Shown: one piece after another, positions 1-11,293 of the stretch
Layout: the number at the start of each line of letters is the position of its first letter
Numbering within the stretch: the stretch's first letter is position 1
From: an uncultured Pelagibacteraceae bacterium
GTDB lineage: Bacteria; Pseudomonadota; Alphaproteobacteria; Pelagibacterales; Pelagibacteraceae
Direction of reading: 5' to 3'
DNA: 47,694 nucleotides
Assembly: GCA_902550805.1 (NCBI GenBank)
Contig: CACDAL010000008.1
Coordinates: 1-47,694 of the forward strand
The notes under the pieces: model-generated
What the model saw: the letters and a program-made list of their open reading frames with translations, nothing else
Database searches by the model: none
What the model was told of the DNA's origin: nothing
Program-made: the position numbers and the translations under genes

Positions 1-2595
<2,595 letters not shown>

Positions 2596-2605
2596 AAAAA
2601 ATAAA

Positions 2606-3364
2606 TTATATATTTTTGCATATACAGTCTTTTCTTTTTCTAAATAAAACTTTTCTAAAATTCAGATTTAATAAATCTAAGATTAAGATATTTGATTTTA
2701 GATTTCTACCAACGTTCAGTATTATTTTTAAGACTTCATTAGCTTGTATGCTACCTATAATATTTGCAGTAGAACCTAATATTCCTTCACTTTCACAATT
2801 TAAAACATCATCTCTGGGTTCAGTTTGATAAAAACATTTCAAACAAGGTGTTTTTTTTGATGTAAAATCAAATGTAAAAACATGTCCATCAAATTTGCTT
2901 ATTGCCCCAACAATTAATTTTTTTTTAAATTTTTTTGAAAATTTATTTAATAAAAATTTTGTTTTAAAATTGTCGCTACCGTCAACTATAATGTCATAAT
3001 TATTTATAATTTTTACTAAATTATTTTCATTTAATTTTTGATTATAAATATTAATTTTGACTTCATTATTTATTAAATTCAATTTTTTTTTAAGTATTTT
3101 TACTTTATATTTGCCAACATCTTTAGTTGAGTACAATGTTTGCCTATGAATATTACTTAAGCTTATCTTATCATAGTCTACAACTCCTATTACACCTATA
3201 CCTGATCTTGTTAGTAAATCAGCAACGGGACATCCAAGACCGCCAGCACCTATTATTAATACTTTCGAATTAATAATTTTTTTTTGACCAATTATACCAA
3301 TATTTTTTAAAACAATTTGTCTCGAATATCTTATTAATGAATTTTTTTTTAGAGTTTTACTCAT
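2606..3364 (-). CDS. ThiF/MoeB/HesA-family adenylyltransferase
   Basis: E1-like enzyme that adenylates the C-terminal glycine of a ubiquitin-like sulfur carrier (ThiS or MoaD type). It has 252 residues, normal for the family. Near residue 40 is the nucleotide-binding loop IIGAGGLGCP, then VVDYDKISLSNIHRQ (the D...NxxRQ acidic/arginine motif), DGSDNFKTKF, and zinc-site cysteines CLKC with a C-terminal CICK pair. The conserved cysteine region reads DVLNCESEGILGSTANIIGS. Sequence alone does not separate ThiF (thiazole synthesis) from MoeB (molybdopterin). Because SAR11 is known to keep thiazole steps while needing a pyrimidine precursor, ThiF seems likelier, but that is inference. Its ATG overlaps the dut stop by 4 bases, so the two are translationally coupled. 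Confidence 0.9.
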   Translation of the reverse strand: MSKTLKKNSLIRYSRQIVLKNIGIIGQKKIINSKVLIIGAGGLGCPVADLLTRSGIGVIGVVDYDKISLSNIHRQTLYSTKDVGKYKVKILKKKLNLINNEVKINIYNQKLNENNLVKIINNYDIIVDGSDNFKTKFLLNKFSKKFKKKLIVGAISKFDGHVFTFDFTSKKTPCLKCFYQTEPRDDVLNCESEGILGSTANIIGSIQANEVLKIILNVGRNLKSNILILDLLNLNFRKVLFRKRKDCICKNI

Positions 3365-3798
3365 TTACCAGTTGATCCGAAACCTCCAGAACCTCTTAAT
3401 GTTTTAGGTAAATCATTAACTTCTTCAAATTCGGATTTTAATATTGGTATTAATACCATTTGTGCAATTCTATCATTATTATTGACTGTGAATTCTTCTT
3501 TACCATGATTAAATAAAATAACTTTAATTTCACCTCTATAGTCACTATCAATTGTACCTGGAGTATTTAAAACGCTAATATTAGACTTTACTGCAAGTCC
3601 TGATCTTGGTCTAATTTGCACTTCAGTATCTTCTGGTATTGCAATTGATATACCAGTTGGAACTAAAGCAGATTCTTTAGGTTTAATTTTAATGGGATTA
3701 TCAATAAATGCCATTAAATCCATTCCTGATGATCCGGTAGTTTTATATTTTGGTAGTTCAACTTTAGAATTAAGTTTTTTTATTAAAACTTTAACCAT
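3361..3798 (-). CDS. dut: dUTP diphosphatase
   Basis: Trimeric dUTPase that hydrolyses dUTP to dUMP and pyrophosphate, keeping uracil out of DNA and feeding dTMP synthesis. The 145 residues carry all five family motifs in order: TGSSGMDLMA (I), PRSGLAVK (II), NTPGTIDSDYRGEI (III, with the catalytic aspartate and substrate-binding tyrosine), NDRIAQMVL (IV) and the C-terminal Gly-rich RGSGGFGSTGK (V), whose phenylalanine stacks on uracil. It sits 4 bases after coaBC and overlaps the ThiF-like gene by 4. The order coaBC-dut is common in alphaproteobacteria. Confidence 0.97.
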   Translation of the reverse strand: MVKVLIKKLNSKVELPKYKTTGSSGMDLMAFIDNPIKIKPKESALVPTGISIAIPEDTEVQIRPRSGLAVKSNISVLNTPGTIDSDYRGEIKVILFNHGKEEFTVNNNDRIAQMVLIPILKSEFEEVNDLPKTLRGSGGFGSTGK

Positions 3799-3802
3799 TA
3801 AA

Positions 3803-5002
3803 TTAGTTTAGCTTTTCTATTACTCTATTTACAATTTCTACCGCAACTAATGATTTGCTCATTTTTTTTAGAGTTTCTCTTTTTTTATCTTTATAAAAAA
3901 TTGAAATTTGATTTTCATCAGAATCAAATCCAATTGATTTATCAGATACATTATTTGCTATAATCCAATCACAATTTTTTTCTTCTAACTTTTTTAATGA
4001 GTTTTTAATTAAATTGTTAGTTTCTGCAGCAAAACCAATTGTTAATTTAGGTCTTAAAGAATTATGTTTTGAAATATTAGCAAGTATATCAATATTTTTT
4101 TCTAAAGATAAGTTTAGACTTTCTTTTTTTTTAATTTTTTCATTTTCATATTTCTTAATTTTATAGTCACCTACGGCAGCTGAAAATATAGCAACATCAG
4201 CGGGTAAATTATTTATTGTTTCATTAAACATTTCTAGAGCGGTATCAACTTTAATAAATTTTACTCCAGACAATGAATCCAAGTTTGTTTGGCCAGATAT
4301 TAGTGTCGTTTCAAAACCATTATCTCTAAATGATTTTGCAATTTCATATCCTTGTTTTCCACTAGATTTGTTAGTAATAAATCTAACTGGGTCTATATAT
4401 TCTCTCGTTGGTCCAGCAGTGACTAAAGCTTTAAATTTTTTATTTTTTTCTAAGTTATTAAAGTATGATTCAACTTGTTTGATAATTTCATTTGGCTCAG
4501 TCATTTTACCTTTGCCGAATTCTCCACAAGCCATATCACCTATTTCTGGACCAATTATTCTGTAACCATAATTTTTTAATTTTTTCAAATTACTCTTTGT
4601 CGACGGATGTTCCCACATTCTGACATTCATTGCGGGAGCTAAATATATTTCTTTATCTGATGCTAATATTACCGTTGAAGCAAGATCATCTGAAGATCCA
4701 TTGCTCAATTTTGAAATAGTATTTGCAGTTGCTGGCACTACAAGTATTAAATCAGCCCATCTTGATAAAGAAATATGATCCATTTCTGATTCATTTTCAA
4801 TGTTGAAAATATCATCATAAACCTTTTCTTGGGAAAGAGACGTGACTGATAATGGAGTTACAAATTCTTTGGCACTTTTTGTTAAAATTGTTTTTATTTG
4901 TGCATTTTTTTTTTTCAAATTTCTTATAACTTCTAAACTTTTATATGCGGATATACCTCCACATATAACTAAAAGAATTTTCTTATTTATCAAATTGTTC
5001 AT
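3803..5002 (-). CDS. coaBC: bifunctional phosphopantothenoylcysteine decarboxylase/synthetase
   Basis: Coenzyme A synthesis: the C-terminal CoaB domain joins 4'-phosphopantothenate to cysteine (CTP-dependent) and the N-terminal CoaC flavoprotein decarboxylates the product to 4'-phosphopantetheine. Length 399 is typical of the fusion (Dfp). CoaC domain, about 1-180: GGISAYK flavin loop, catalytic His76 in MDHISLSRWAD, PAMNVRMW clamp with Asn126, and flap Cys159 in GDMACGEFGKGKM. CoaB domain from about 190: TAGPTREYIDPVRFITNKSSG, and AAVGDYKIKK with the substrate lysines. It lies between ubiB (8-base gap) and dut (4-base gap) in one minus-strand cluster. Confidence 0.97.
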   Translation of the reverse strand: MNNLINKKILLVICGGISAYKSLEVIRNLKKKNAQIKTILTKSAKEFVTPLSVTSLSQEKVYDDIFNIENESEMDHISLSRWADLILVVPATANTISKLSNGSSDDLASTVILASDKEIYLAPAMNVRMWEHPSTKSNLKKLKNYGYRIIGPEIGDMACGEFGKGKMTEPNEIIKQVESYFNNLEKNKKFKALVTAGPTREYIDPVRFITNKSSGKQGYEIAKSFRDNGFETTLISGQTNLDSLSGVKFIKVDTALEMFNETINNLPADVAIFSAAVGDYKIKKYENEKIKKKESLNLSLEKNIDILANISKHNSLRPKLTIGFAAETNNLIKNSLKKLEEKNCDWIIANNVSDKSIGFDSDENQISIFYKDKKRETLKKMSKSLVAVEIVNRVIEKLN

Positions 5003-5010
5003 CGTGCGAA

Positions 5011-6579
5011 TTAAAATACTAATAAACCTAGAATTACAAGCAATAATAAACCAATAATAGTTTGATTTCTAAAAGTAATCATTTCTGATTTTTTAACATT
5101 TAATTCATTGTAGGAATTTGAGTTTTGAGGAATTTGACCACTTGATAAATAACCTAGCGCTTCATTGGCTTTATCCATGACTTCAGGTAAATTAGGCAAT
5201 CTTTTTATAACTTCTGCAGAGTCTTTTAATGTTTCATTAATTGCATTTAATGGATCTTTAGTTTCATTTAACCATTTTTCCAATACAGGCTTTGAGGTTT
5301 CCCAAATATTTGTATTTGGATTTAGTTTTCTTGCAACTCCTTCAACTACAACCATTGTTTTTTGCAACATTAGTAATTGTGGTTGTGTTTGCATATTAAA
5401 CTTTTCAGTAACGTCAAAAAGTTGTTTAAGCAGTTTGCCACCAGAAATGTCTTTTACTGTTTGTCCAAAAATTGGTTCCCCAATGGATCTTAGTGCTTGA
5501 GCCAAGTCATCTACAGGAACATCTTTGGGTACTAGGCCAGCTTTAAGATGAACTTCAGCAACTTTTTTATAGTCTCTTTGGATAAATCCGAATAAAATTT
5601 CAGCCAGAAATCTTTTACTTAATTTGTCTAATCTTCCCATAATTCCAAAGTCTATCGGTACAATTTCTCCACTATTATCAATAAATATGTTGCCCTGATG
5701 CATGTCTGCATGAAAAAAACCATCTCTTACAGCTTGTCTTAAAAAATGTTGAATAATATCTGTAGCTACTTTGTTGGTATCAATATTTCTTTTTGTTAAT
5801 TCTTCTGTTTCTCGGATAGATATTCCGTCAATCCAATCTAACGTCATCACATTTTCACTAGTAAAATTCCAATAAATTTTTGGAACTTTAAACCCGGCAT
5901 CATTTTTTGTATTTTCTGCATACTCATTAGCTGCCGCAGCTTCAAATCTTAAATCCATTTCTAGGTTAGTTATTTCTTTTAATAAAAAAACAACTTCTAT
6001 TAATTTTAATCTTTTTGCCTTGTTTATAGTCGACTCTATTAAGAAGGCAAAAAGCATCAATGCATCAATTTCATCATTAAATATTTTTTTAATATTAGGT
6101 CTTAAAATTTTTATTGCTACATCTTTTATAATTCCATTATCATTTATTTGAGCTTTATGAACTTGGGCTATTGATGCGGCAGCGACAGGTTCACTTAAAT
6201 TAATTATAGAGTTAAAAGTTTCAACTCCTAAATCTTTTTTAATCATTTCTTTAGCCTCTAATAAAGGAAAAGGTGGAAGTTTATCTTGAAGAGTTTCTAA
6301 TTGTTTTGATAATTCATCTCCTATAATATCTGGTCTAGTGGCCAAGAATTGCCCAAGTTTGATAAAAGTTGTGCCCATTGATTGCAAAGAATTGGAAAGT
6401 CTTTTTCCTTCATTATCATTAATTTTAATTTCATTATTTTTTTTAAAAGAAAATCCAAATGTTTTATAAAGTATTTTAATTATTAAGGGTGGTTCATTAA
6501 ATTTTGTAGCTATAGTCAAAGCATCAGAAGTTGCTAATTTTCTTCCTAACTTTAATAAAATAAATAGTTTTTTTATCAT
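5011..6579 (-). CDS. ubiB: UbiB/ABC1 atypical kinase, ubiquinone synthesis
   Basis: Membrane-anchored protein-kinase-like ATPase of the ABC1/ADCK family, needed for ubiquinone synthesis, probably by helping lipid intermediates reach the Coq complex. Features: KxGQ-type motif in FIKLGQFLATRPD, the Ala-rich nucleotide loop AAASIAQVHKA, invariant lysine VAIKILRP, catalytic-loop HADMHQGNIFID, metal-binding IDFGIMG, and a C-terminal membrane segment (IIGLLLLVILGLLVF). I chose the ATG at 6579, which overlaps the ubiE stop as TAATG; a TTG at 6591 would add only four residues (MENI) and needs a rare start. About 522 residues, normal for proteobacterial UbiB. Confidence 0.95.
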   Translation of the reverse strand: MIKKLFILLKLGRKLATSDALTIATKFNEPPLIIKILYKTFGFSFKKNNEIKINDNEGKRLSNSLQSMGTTFIKLGQFLATRPDIIGDELSKQLETLQDKLPPFPLLEAKEMIKKDLGVETFNSIINLSEPVAAASIAQVHKAQINDNGIIKDVAIKILRPNIKKIFNDEIDALMLFAFLIESTINKAKRLKLIEVVFLLKEITNLEMDLRFEAAAANEYAENTKNDAGFKVPKIYWNFTSENVMTLDWIDGISIRETEELTKRNIDTNKVATDIIQHFLRQAVRDGFFHADMHQGNIFIDNSGEIVPIDFGIMGRLDKLSKRFLAEILFGFIQRDYKKVAEVHLKAGLVPKDVPVDDLAQALRSIGEPIFGQTVKDISGGKLLKQLFDVTEKFNMQTQPQLLMLQKTMVVVEGVARKLNPNTNIWETSKPVLEKWLNETKDPLNAINETLKDSAEVIKRLPNLPEVMDKANEALGYLSSGQIPQNSNSYNELNVKKSEMITFRNQTIIGLLLLVILGLLVF

Positions 6580-7283
6580 TATATTTTCCAACCCGAGTGA
6601 ATAGCAACTATGCCACCAGATAAATTTCTATAACTGCATTTTTCGAATTTATTTTGTTTCATTAAATCAATTAATTCATCTTGATTTACAAATTCTTCAA
6701 TACTTTTTATCAAATATTCATATGGCTCTTTTTCTCCAACTACAACTTTTCCAATATAAGGAACTATTTTAGAATATTTTTTATAAATTAATTCCAAGTT
6801 GGAATTTTGTATTTTAGAAAATTCTAAACATAAATATCTTCCACCAGGTTTTAAAACTCTATAGGCTTCAGACAAAGAATGGTTTAAACTTTTAGTATTT
6901 CTTAGCCCAAAACTAATCGTGTAATAATCACAAGAATTTTCATTTAATGGTAAGTTTTCTGCTGAACCTACTATCCATTTTATATTTTTGTAATTATTTA
7001 GTTTTTTTTTACCTTCTTCAATCATTCCTTTGTTTGGATCAACACAATAAATTTTACTATTTTTATTTGTTAAATCTGAAAATAATTTACCTAAATCTCC
7101 AGTTCCACAAGCCACATCAATAAGCGTTCTGTCTAAAGAAGGGTTTAACCATCTCATAAGATTTTTCTTCCAAATACGATGAATACCAAACGACATAAAA
7201 TCATTCATAAGATCATATTTATCAAAGACCTTATTAAATACATTCTCTACTAGCCCTTTTTTATTTTGAAGATATTGTTGCAT
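6579..7283 (-). CDS. ubiE: ubiquinone C-methyltransferase UbiE
   Basis: S-adenosylmethionine-dependent C-methyltransferase converting 2-polyprenyl-6-methoxy-1,4-benzoquinol to its 5-methyl form (the same fold serves MenG). The 234 residues carry VFNKVFDKYDLMNDFMS, SAM motif I IDVACGTGDLG, a motif II region DYYTISFGLRN, and VLKPGGRYLCLEFSK, all diagnostic. It is first in a run ubiE-ubiB-coaBC-dut-thiF. With coq7 at 16562-17095 the window holds three ubiquinone genes. Its start lies 33 bases from the divergent mutM start, so promoters for the two genes must be packed into that gap or overlap the coding sequence. Confidence 0.96.
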   Translation of the reverse strand: MQQYLQNKKGLVENVFNKVFDKYDLMNDFMSFGIHRIWKKNLMRWLNPSLDRTLIDVACGTGDLGKLFSDLTNKNSKIYCVDPNKGMIEEGKKKLNNYKNIKWIVGSAENLPLNENSCDYYTISFGLRNTKSLNHSLSEAYRVLKPGGRYLCLEFSKIQNSNLELIYKKYSKIVPYIGKVVVGEKEPYEYLIKSIEEFVNQDELIDLMKQNKFEKCSYRNLSGGIVAIHSGWKI

Positions 7284-7316
7284 AAAATAATTTTTTTAAG
7301 ATTAATATAGTATTAA

Positions 7317-8177
7317 ATGCCAGAATTGCCAGAAGTAGAAATTGTTAGACAATCCTTAAACAAAAAGATTAAAGGAAAGATAATTAAAAAAATATTAGTA
7401 AAAAATAGAAATTTAAGGTTTAAAATACCCAATAATTTTGAAAAATTTATAAAAAATAAAAAAATAAAAAAAGTAAATAGATTTTCAAAATATTTAATAC
7501 TAATTTTTCAAAACAATAGTGGTTGTATTATTCATCTTGGAATGTCCGGAACGATTCATTTAATAGGCAATAATGCATCTAATATAACTAATGCAAGTTT
7601 TTATAATGATCCTATTTTACCAATAAAACACAATCATATTGAGATAAAATTTAAAAATTTAAGATTAATTTATAATGATCCAAGAAGATTTGGTTATTTT
7701 TTGCTTTTTAAAAATAATAATGAATTGGAAAAAAAGTTTAGTAGGTTTGGCCCCGAACCTTTCTCTTCTTTATTTAATATAAATTACATTAATAAATATT
7801 TAAAAAATAAAGAAAAAAATATTAAAAATTTTTTATTAGATCAAAAATTTATATCTGGAATTGGAAATATATATGCAAATGAGATTTTATTTCTTTGTAA
7901 AATTAATCCTAAAAAGATAGCTAAAAAACTAAACTCAGATGAGTATAAAAAAATAATATATTATTCTAAATTAGTTCTAAAAAAAGCAATCCAAAAAGGT
8001 GGTTCTAGCATTAGAGATTTTAAGAATATTTCAGGTAAGGAAGGTTTTTTTCAAAAAGATTTTAATGTTTATCAAAGAAAGAATTTGAAATGTTTAAAAC
8101 CTAACTGCAAAGGTTTTATAAAGAAAATAATTATATCAAATAGGTCAACCTTCTTTTGTAATATTTGTCAAAAATAA
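7317..8177 (+). CDS. mutM: formamidopyrimidine-DNA glycosylase
   Basis: Base-excision repair glycosylase/AP lyase that removes 8-oxoguanine and formamidopyrimidines. It begins MPELPEVEIV, with catalytic Pro2 and Glu3; Lys58 in NRFSKYLIL is the usual beta-lyase lysine. The helix-two-turn-helix reads QKFISGIGNIYANEILF, and the C-terminal zinc finger is CLKPNC...CNIC. 286 residues, slightly long and very lysine-rich, in keeping with the genome. It is divergent from ubiE, and followed by rpsT and dnaA, a common alphaproteobacterial order. A TATAGT hexamer (7306-7311) only 5 bases before the ATG could mean a leaderless transcript. Confidence 0.96.
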   Translation: MPELPEVEIVRQSLNKKIKGKIIKKILVKNRNLRFKIPNNFEKFIKNKKIKKVNRFSKYLILIFQNNSGCIIHLGMSGTIHLIGNNASNITNASFYNDPILPIKHNHIEIKFKNLRLIYNDPRRFGYFLLFKNNNELEKKFSRFGPEPFSSLFNINYINKYLKNKEKNIKNFLLDQKFISGIGNIYANEILFLCKINPKKIAKKLNSDEYKKIIYYSKLVLKKAIQKGGSSIRDFKNISGKEGFFQKDFNVYQRKNLKCLKPNCKGFIKKIIISNRSTFFCNICQK

Positions 8178-8227
8178 TACATTATTCTGTTGACCATCTT
8201 AAATTCTCGAGATATACAATCGCGCTT

Positions 8228-8488
8228 ATGGCAAACACAAAATCGGCAATTAAACGTGTCAGAAGAATTTCGAGACAAACAACTGTAAATAAATCAAGAA
8301 AAAGTAAATTTAGAGCAGCTTTGAAAAAAATGAATATTATTTTAGAAAAAAAAGATAAAAAGGAAGCTTTAGCCTATCTTCCAAAATTAAATTCTCAATT
8401 AATGAAGATAGCCAAAACTGGACTAATTAAAAAACAAAATGCGTCCAGGAATATCTCTAGAATTTCGAGAAAAATTAATTCTCTTTAA
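8228..8488 (+). CDS. rpsT: 30S ribosomal protein S20
   Basis: Primary 16S-rRNA-binding protein of the small subunit. The start is the ATG at 8228 giving MANTKSAIKRVRRISRQ, the canonical S20 N-terminus, and 86 residues. The frame is open upstream into mutM, but those 21 extra codons match nothing in the family and were not included. No clear Shine-Dalgarno precedes the ATG. It lies between mutM and dnaA as in many alphaproteobacteria. Confidence 0.96.
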   Translation: MANTKSAIKRVRRISRQTTVNKSRKSKFRAALKKMNIILEKKDKKEALAYLPKLNSQLMKIAKTGLIKKQNASRNISRISRKINSL

Positions 8489-8769
8489 ACAACCTAAAGT
8501 AGATATTAAAATTTTTTTAACTTAGAGATTGTAAGTTAATTTTATATTTTATTTTACTATATTTAAACTTTATTATTTTAAATACACAAGATGTAGGAAT
8601 TATACTTTTAAAAAAAGTAAATTATAATTTACTATTTATAATTGTTAAAAAAATTAGTCTATAAATTGATTCAATTATAAATTTATACACTTACAAATTT
8701 TATTTTTTTTTTATTTTTCAAATAAATTTATTGAAATAAATATTTATAGGCCTTAAGTGGAGTTTCCTC
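8489..8769. promoter_or_regulatory. AT-rich rpsT-dnaA gap; dnaA promoter, possible replication origin
   Basis: 281 bases without a gene, the longest non-coding gap outside the 20061-20391 stretch, extremely AT-rich. It contains a perfect 18-base palindrome AGTAAATTATAATTTACT (8616-8633), palindromes AATAAATTTATT (about 8722-8733) and ATAAATATTTAT (8736-8747), and TTATACACT near 8683-8691, one base from a DnaA-box variant (TTATACACA). This could be the dnaA control region, an origin, or both. A single near-match box is not proof of oriC. Confidence 0.45.
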
Positions 8770-10191
8770 ATGAAAAATAATTTGAAAAATACAGATAAAA
8801 TAATTGATAAAAAAATAGATTGGCTAACTGTTCAATCTGATATGAGAGAAAAGTTTGGAAACGATATTTTTGAAAGTTGGCTAAAAAAAATAGAATTAAT
8901 TGATGAATTTAAAAATTATATTTTGATTTCAGTTTCAACGAGATTCATAAGAGATTGGATAACTTCTAGGTATCTAGATCAGATTTTACAAATCATTAAA
9001 GAATATAATAAAGATTTAATAAGAATAGAGTTTGTTATAGAAGATAGTAATTTTAAAAAAAATCATACAAAAGAAAATATAGAACATCAAAGAGAATCTA
9101 AGATCAATAATAACAATGTTTCATTTATAAAAGATTCTTTTTTGCAATATAACAGAATAGATCCTAATAAAAATTTTAATAATTTTATAACTGGAGATAG
9201 CAACAAATTAGCTTTAGAGGCATCAAAAAAAGTTTCAAATGATATTGCACATTACAATCCTTTATATATTTATGGTGGCGTTGGAATGGGCAAAACACAT
9301 TTATTAAATGCTATTGGATTAAATCTAAAAGAAAAAAATAAAGTAATGTTTATTTCCGCAGAAAGATTTATGTACCAGTTTGTTAAATCTATAAAATCAA
9401 ATGAAATGGTAAAATTTAAAGAATACTTTAGAAATACGGACGTATTATTAATTGACGATATACAATTTATGAATGGAAAAGAAGCTATGCAGGAAGAATT
9501 TTTTCATACATTTAATGCGTTAATAGAAAAAAATTCTCAAATAATTGTATCTGCCGATAGACCTCCTAACAAATTATCCAGAATTCAAGAGAGAATTAAG
9601 TCTAGATTCTCAGGAGGCCTAGTTGTTGATATACAAAATCCAGATTATGAGCTTAGATATAAAATTATTACATCGAAAACTGATGAACTAAAATTGTTTT
9701 ATTCAAATCAAATAAATATATCTGAAGAAATACTTGCATTTATAAGTAGTGAAATTAGAACTAGCATAAGAGAATTGGTAGGTGCATTAAATAGAATAGT
9801 ATCCTTTTCAAGAATTTATAATAAAGTTCCTAGCATTTCTGAAGTTAGAGTTATTTTAAAAGATTTACTAAATTTATCAGAAAATAAAGTAACAATAGAT
9901 TCTATACAGACTATTGTTTGCAAATATTTTAAAATAAGCAAAAATGAAATGCTATCTCCAAGAAGATCTAGATATTTAGTTCGGCCTAGACAAACTGCGA
10001 TATATTTGTCTAAAATGTTAACTACAAAATCATTGCCTGAAATTGGAAGGGCTTTTTCAAACAGAGACCACACTACTGTAATTCATTCTGTTAAAACTAT
10101 AGAAAAACTTAGGAAAGAAGACAATGAGTTAAATGTTAGTATAGACAGTTTAAAAAATAAGATTTTATATAAAGAAGAAAATGAAATTTAA
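8770..10191 (+). CDS. dnaA: chromosomal replication initiator DnaA
   Basis: AAA+ ATPase that binds DnaA boxes and opens the origin. Domain I is residues 1-90 (WLTVQSDMREKFG, FESWLKK); a short variable linker runs to about 130; domain III has Walker A GGVGMGKT at 169-176, Walker B LLIDDIQF and the sensor region; the C-terminal DNA-binding domain holds the signature SNRDHTTVIHSVKTI. 473 residues, a normal length. The dnaN ATG overlaps its last codons by 11 bases, so the pair is coupled. Confidence 0.98.
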   Translation: MKNNLKNTDKIIDKKIDWLTVQSDMREKFGNDIFESWLKKIELIDEFKNYILISVSTRFIRDWITSRYLDQILQIIKEYNKDLIRIEFVIEDSNFKKNHTKENIEHQRESKINNNNVSFIKDSFLQYNRIDPNKNFNNFITGDSNKLALEASKKVSNDIAHYNPLYIYGGVGMGKTHLLNAIGLNLKEKNKVMFISAERFMYQFVKSIKSNEMVKFKEYFRNTDVLLIDDIQFMNGKEAMQEEFFHTFNALIEKNSQIIVSADRPPNKLSRIQERIKSRFSGGLVVDIQNPDYELRYKIITSKTDELKLFYSNQINISEEILAFISSEIRTSIRELVGALNRIVSFSRIYNKVPSISEVRVILKDLLNLSENKVTIDSIQTIVCKYFKISKNEMLSPRRSRYLVRPRQTAIYLSKMLTTKSLPEIGRAFSNRDHTTVIHSVKTIEKLRKEDNELNVSIDSLKNKILYKEENEI

Positions 10192-11293
10192 TGTAAACCA
10201 GCAAGACCTTCAAAAATCTTTAAGTTATTGTCAAGGGGTTATTGAAAAAAGAAGTACACTTCCAATATTATCTAACGTTTTGTTAGACGTAAGTAATTCA
10301 AAGTTAACTATAACAGCAACAGATCTTGATTTGATTTTTATTCATAACATTTCTAATGTTGATATATTAGAAGAAGGAAAAACTACCACCTCCTCTTCTA
10401 TAATGTATGATATAGTTAGGAAGTTTTCATCAGGAAATAAAATTAACTTTTCAAATCCAGAAGAAAACAGACTACAACTTGAATCTGAAAAATCTCTTTT
10501 TAATTTAAACTGCATAACTCCATCCGAGTTTCCTTTAACTGAAGAAAATTTTACTGATAATGAATTTTTAATTAACTCAAAAGAATTACTAAAATTATTA
10601 AATAAATGTAAATTTTCAGTTTCAAATGATGAAACAAGACATTATTTAAGTGGTATTTTTTTTCATCAAACTCAAAAAGATGAAAAAATGTTTTTAACAG
10701 CTGCTGCAACTGATAGCCATAGAATGTCTATATCTAAAGTGAGATTACAAAGTGAAATTAAATTTGAACCAATAATTTTACCAAAAAAAACAATTTTTCA
10801 ATTATGTTCTCTCCTAGAAGATTATGAAGGAGATGTAAAAATCTCAAACATTAAATCAAAAATAAAATTTGAATTAAACGATAGTATATTAATATCTAAA
10901 TTGATTGATGGTAAATTTCCTAATTATGTGCAGGTTATACCCAAAGAAAATAAAAAAAAACTGGAAATAGATTTAAAATTATTTTTAAATTCAGTTGATA
11001 GAGTTGCATCAGTTTCTTTGGATAAGAAAGATGGTGTAAAGTTTAGTCTTTCAAAAGATATGTTAAACCTTTCTGTTAATAATAGTAATAGTGGCGATGG
11101 AAAAGAAAGTTTGAACGTTAAGTTTGAACATGAGTTAGATGTTAGTTTTAATTCAAGATATCTTATTGACGTAGCTTCACAATTGAATGGAGAAAGCATT
11201 CAAATTTATTTGAAAGATTCGAGTTCTCCAGCTTTAATTAGAGATCCAGCAGATTTTGATAGTATTTATGTTGTCATGCCAATGAAAGGCTAG
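10181..11293 (+). CDS. dnaN: DNA polymerase III sliding clamp beta subunit
   Basis: Ring-shaped processivity clamp. 370 residues with the beginning MKFNVNQQDLQKSLSYCQGVIEKRSTLPILSNV, the mid-protein region AATDSHRMS, and the C-terminal DSSSPALIRDPADFDSIYVVMPM, where VMPM is the standard peptide-binding end. Start ATG lies inside the end of dnaA. Unlike many bacteria, no recF or gyrB follows; instead the convergent plsC-like gene overlaps its end by 4 bases. Confidence 0.98.
   Translation: MKFNVNQQDLQKSLSYCQGVIEKRSTLPILSNVLLDVSNSKLTITATDLDLIFIHNISNVDILEEGKTTTSSSIMYDIVRKFSSGNKINFSNPEENRLQLESEKSLFNLNCITPSEFPLTEENFTDNEFLINSKELLKLLNKCKFSVSNDETRHYLSGIFFHQTQKDEKMFLTAAATDSHRMSISKVRLQSEIKFEPIILPKKTIFQLCSLLEDYEGDVKISNIKSKIKFELNDSILISKLIDGKFPNYVQVIPKENKKKLEIDLKLFLNSVDRVASVSLDKKDGVKFSLSKDMLNLSVNNSNSGDGKESLNVKFEHELDVSFNSRYLIDVASQLNGESIQIYLKDSSSPALIRDPADFDSIYVVMPMKG

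Noticed and set aside
6580-6591. TTG start at 6591 for ubiB
   Set aside because: ATG at 6579 overlaps the ubiE stop as TAATG and gives the usual N-terminus; the TTG adds only four residues.
8165-8227. N-terminal extension of rpsT starting at 8165
   Set aside because: It overlaps mutM and does not resemble S20, whereas MANTKSAIKR from 8228 is canonical.
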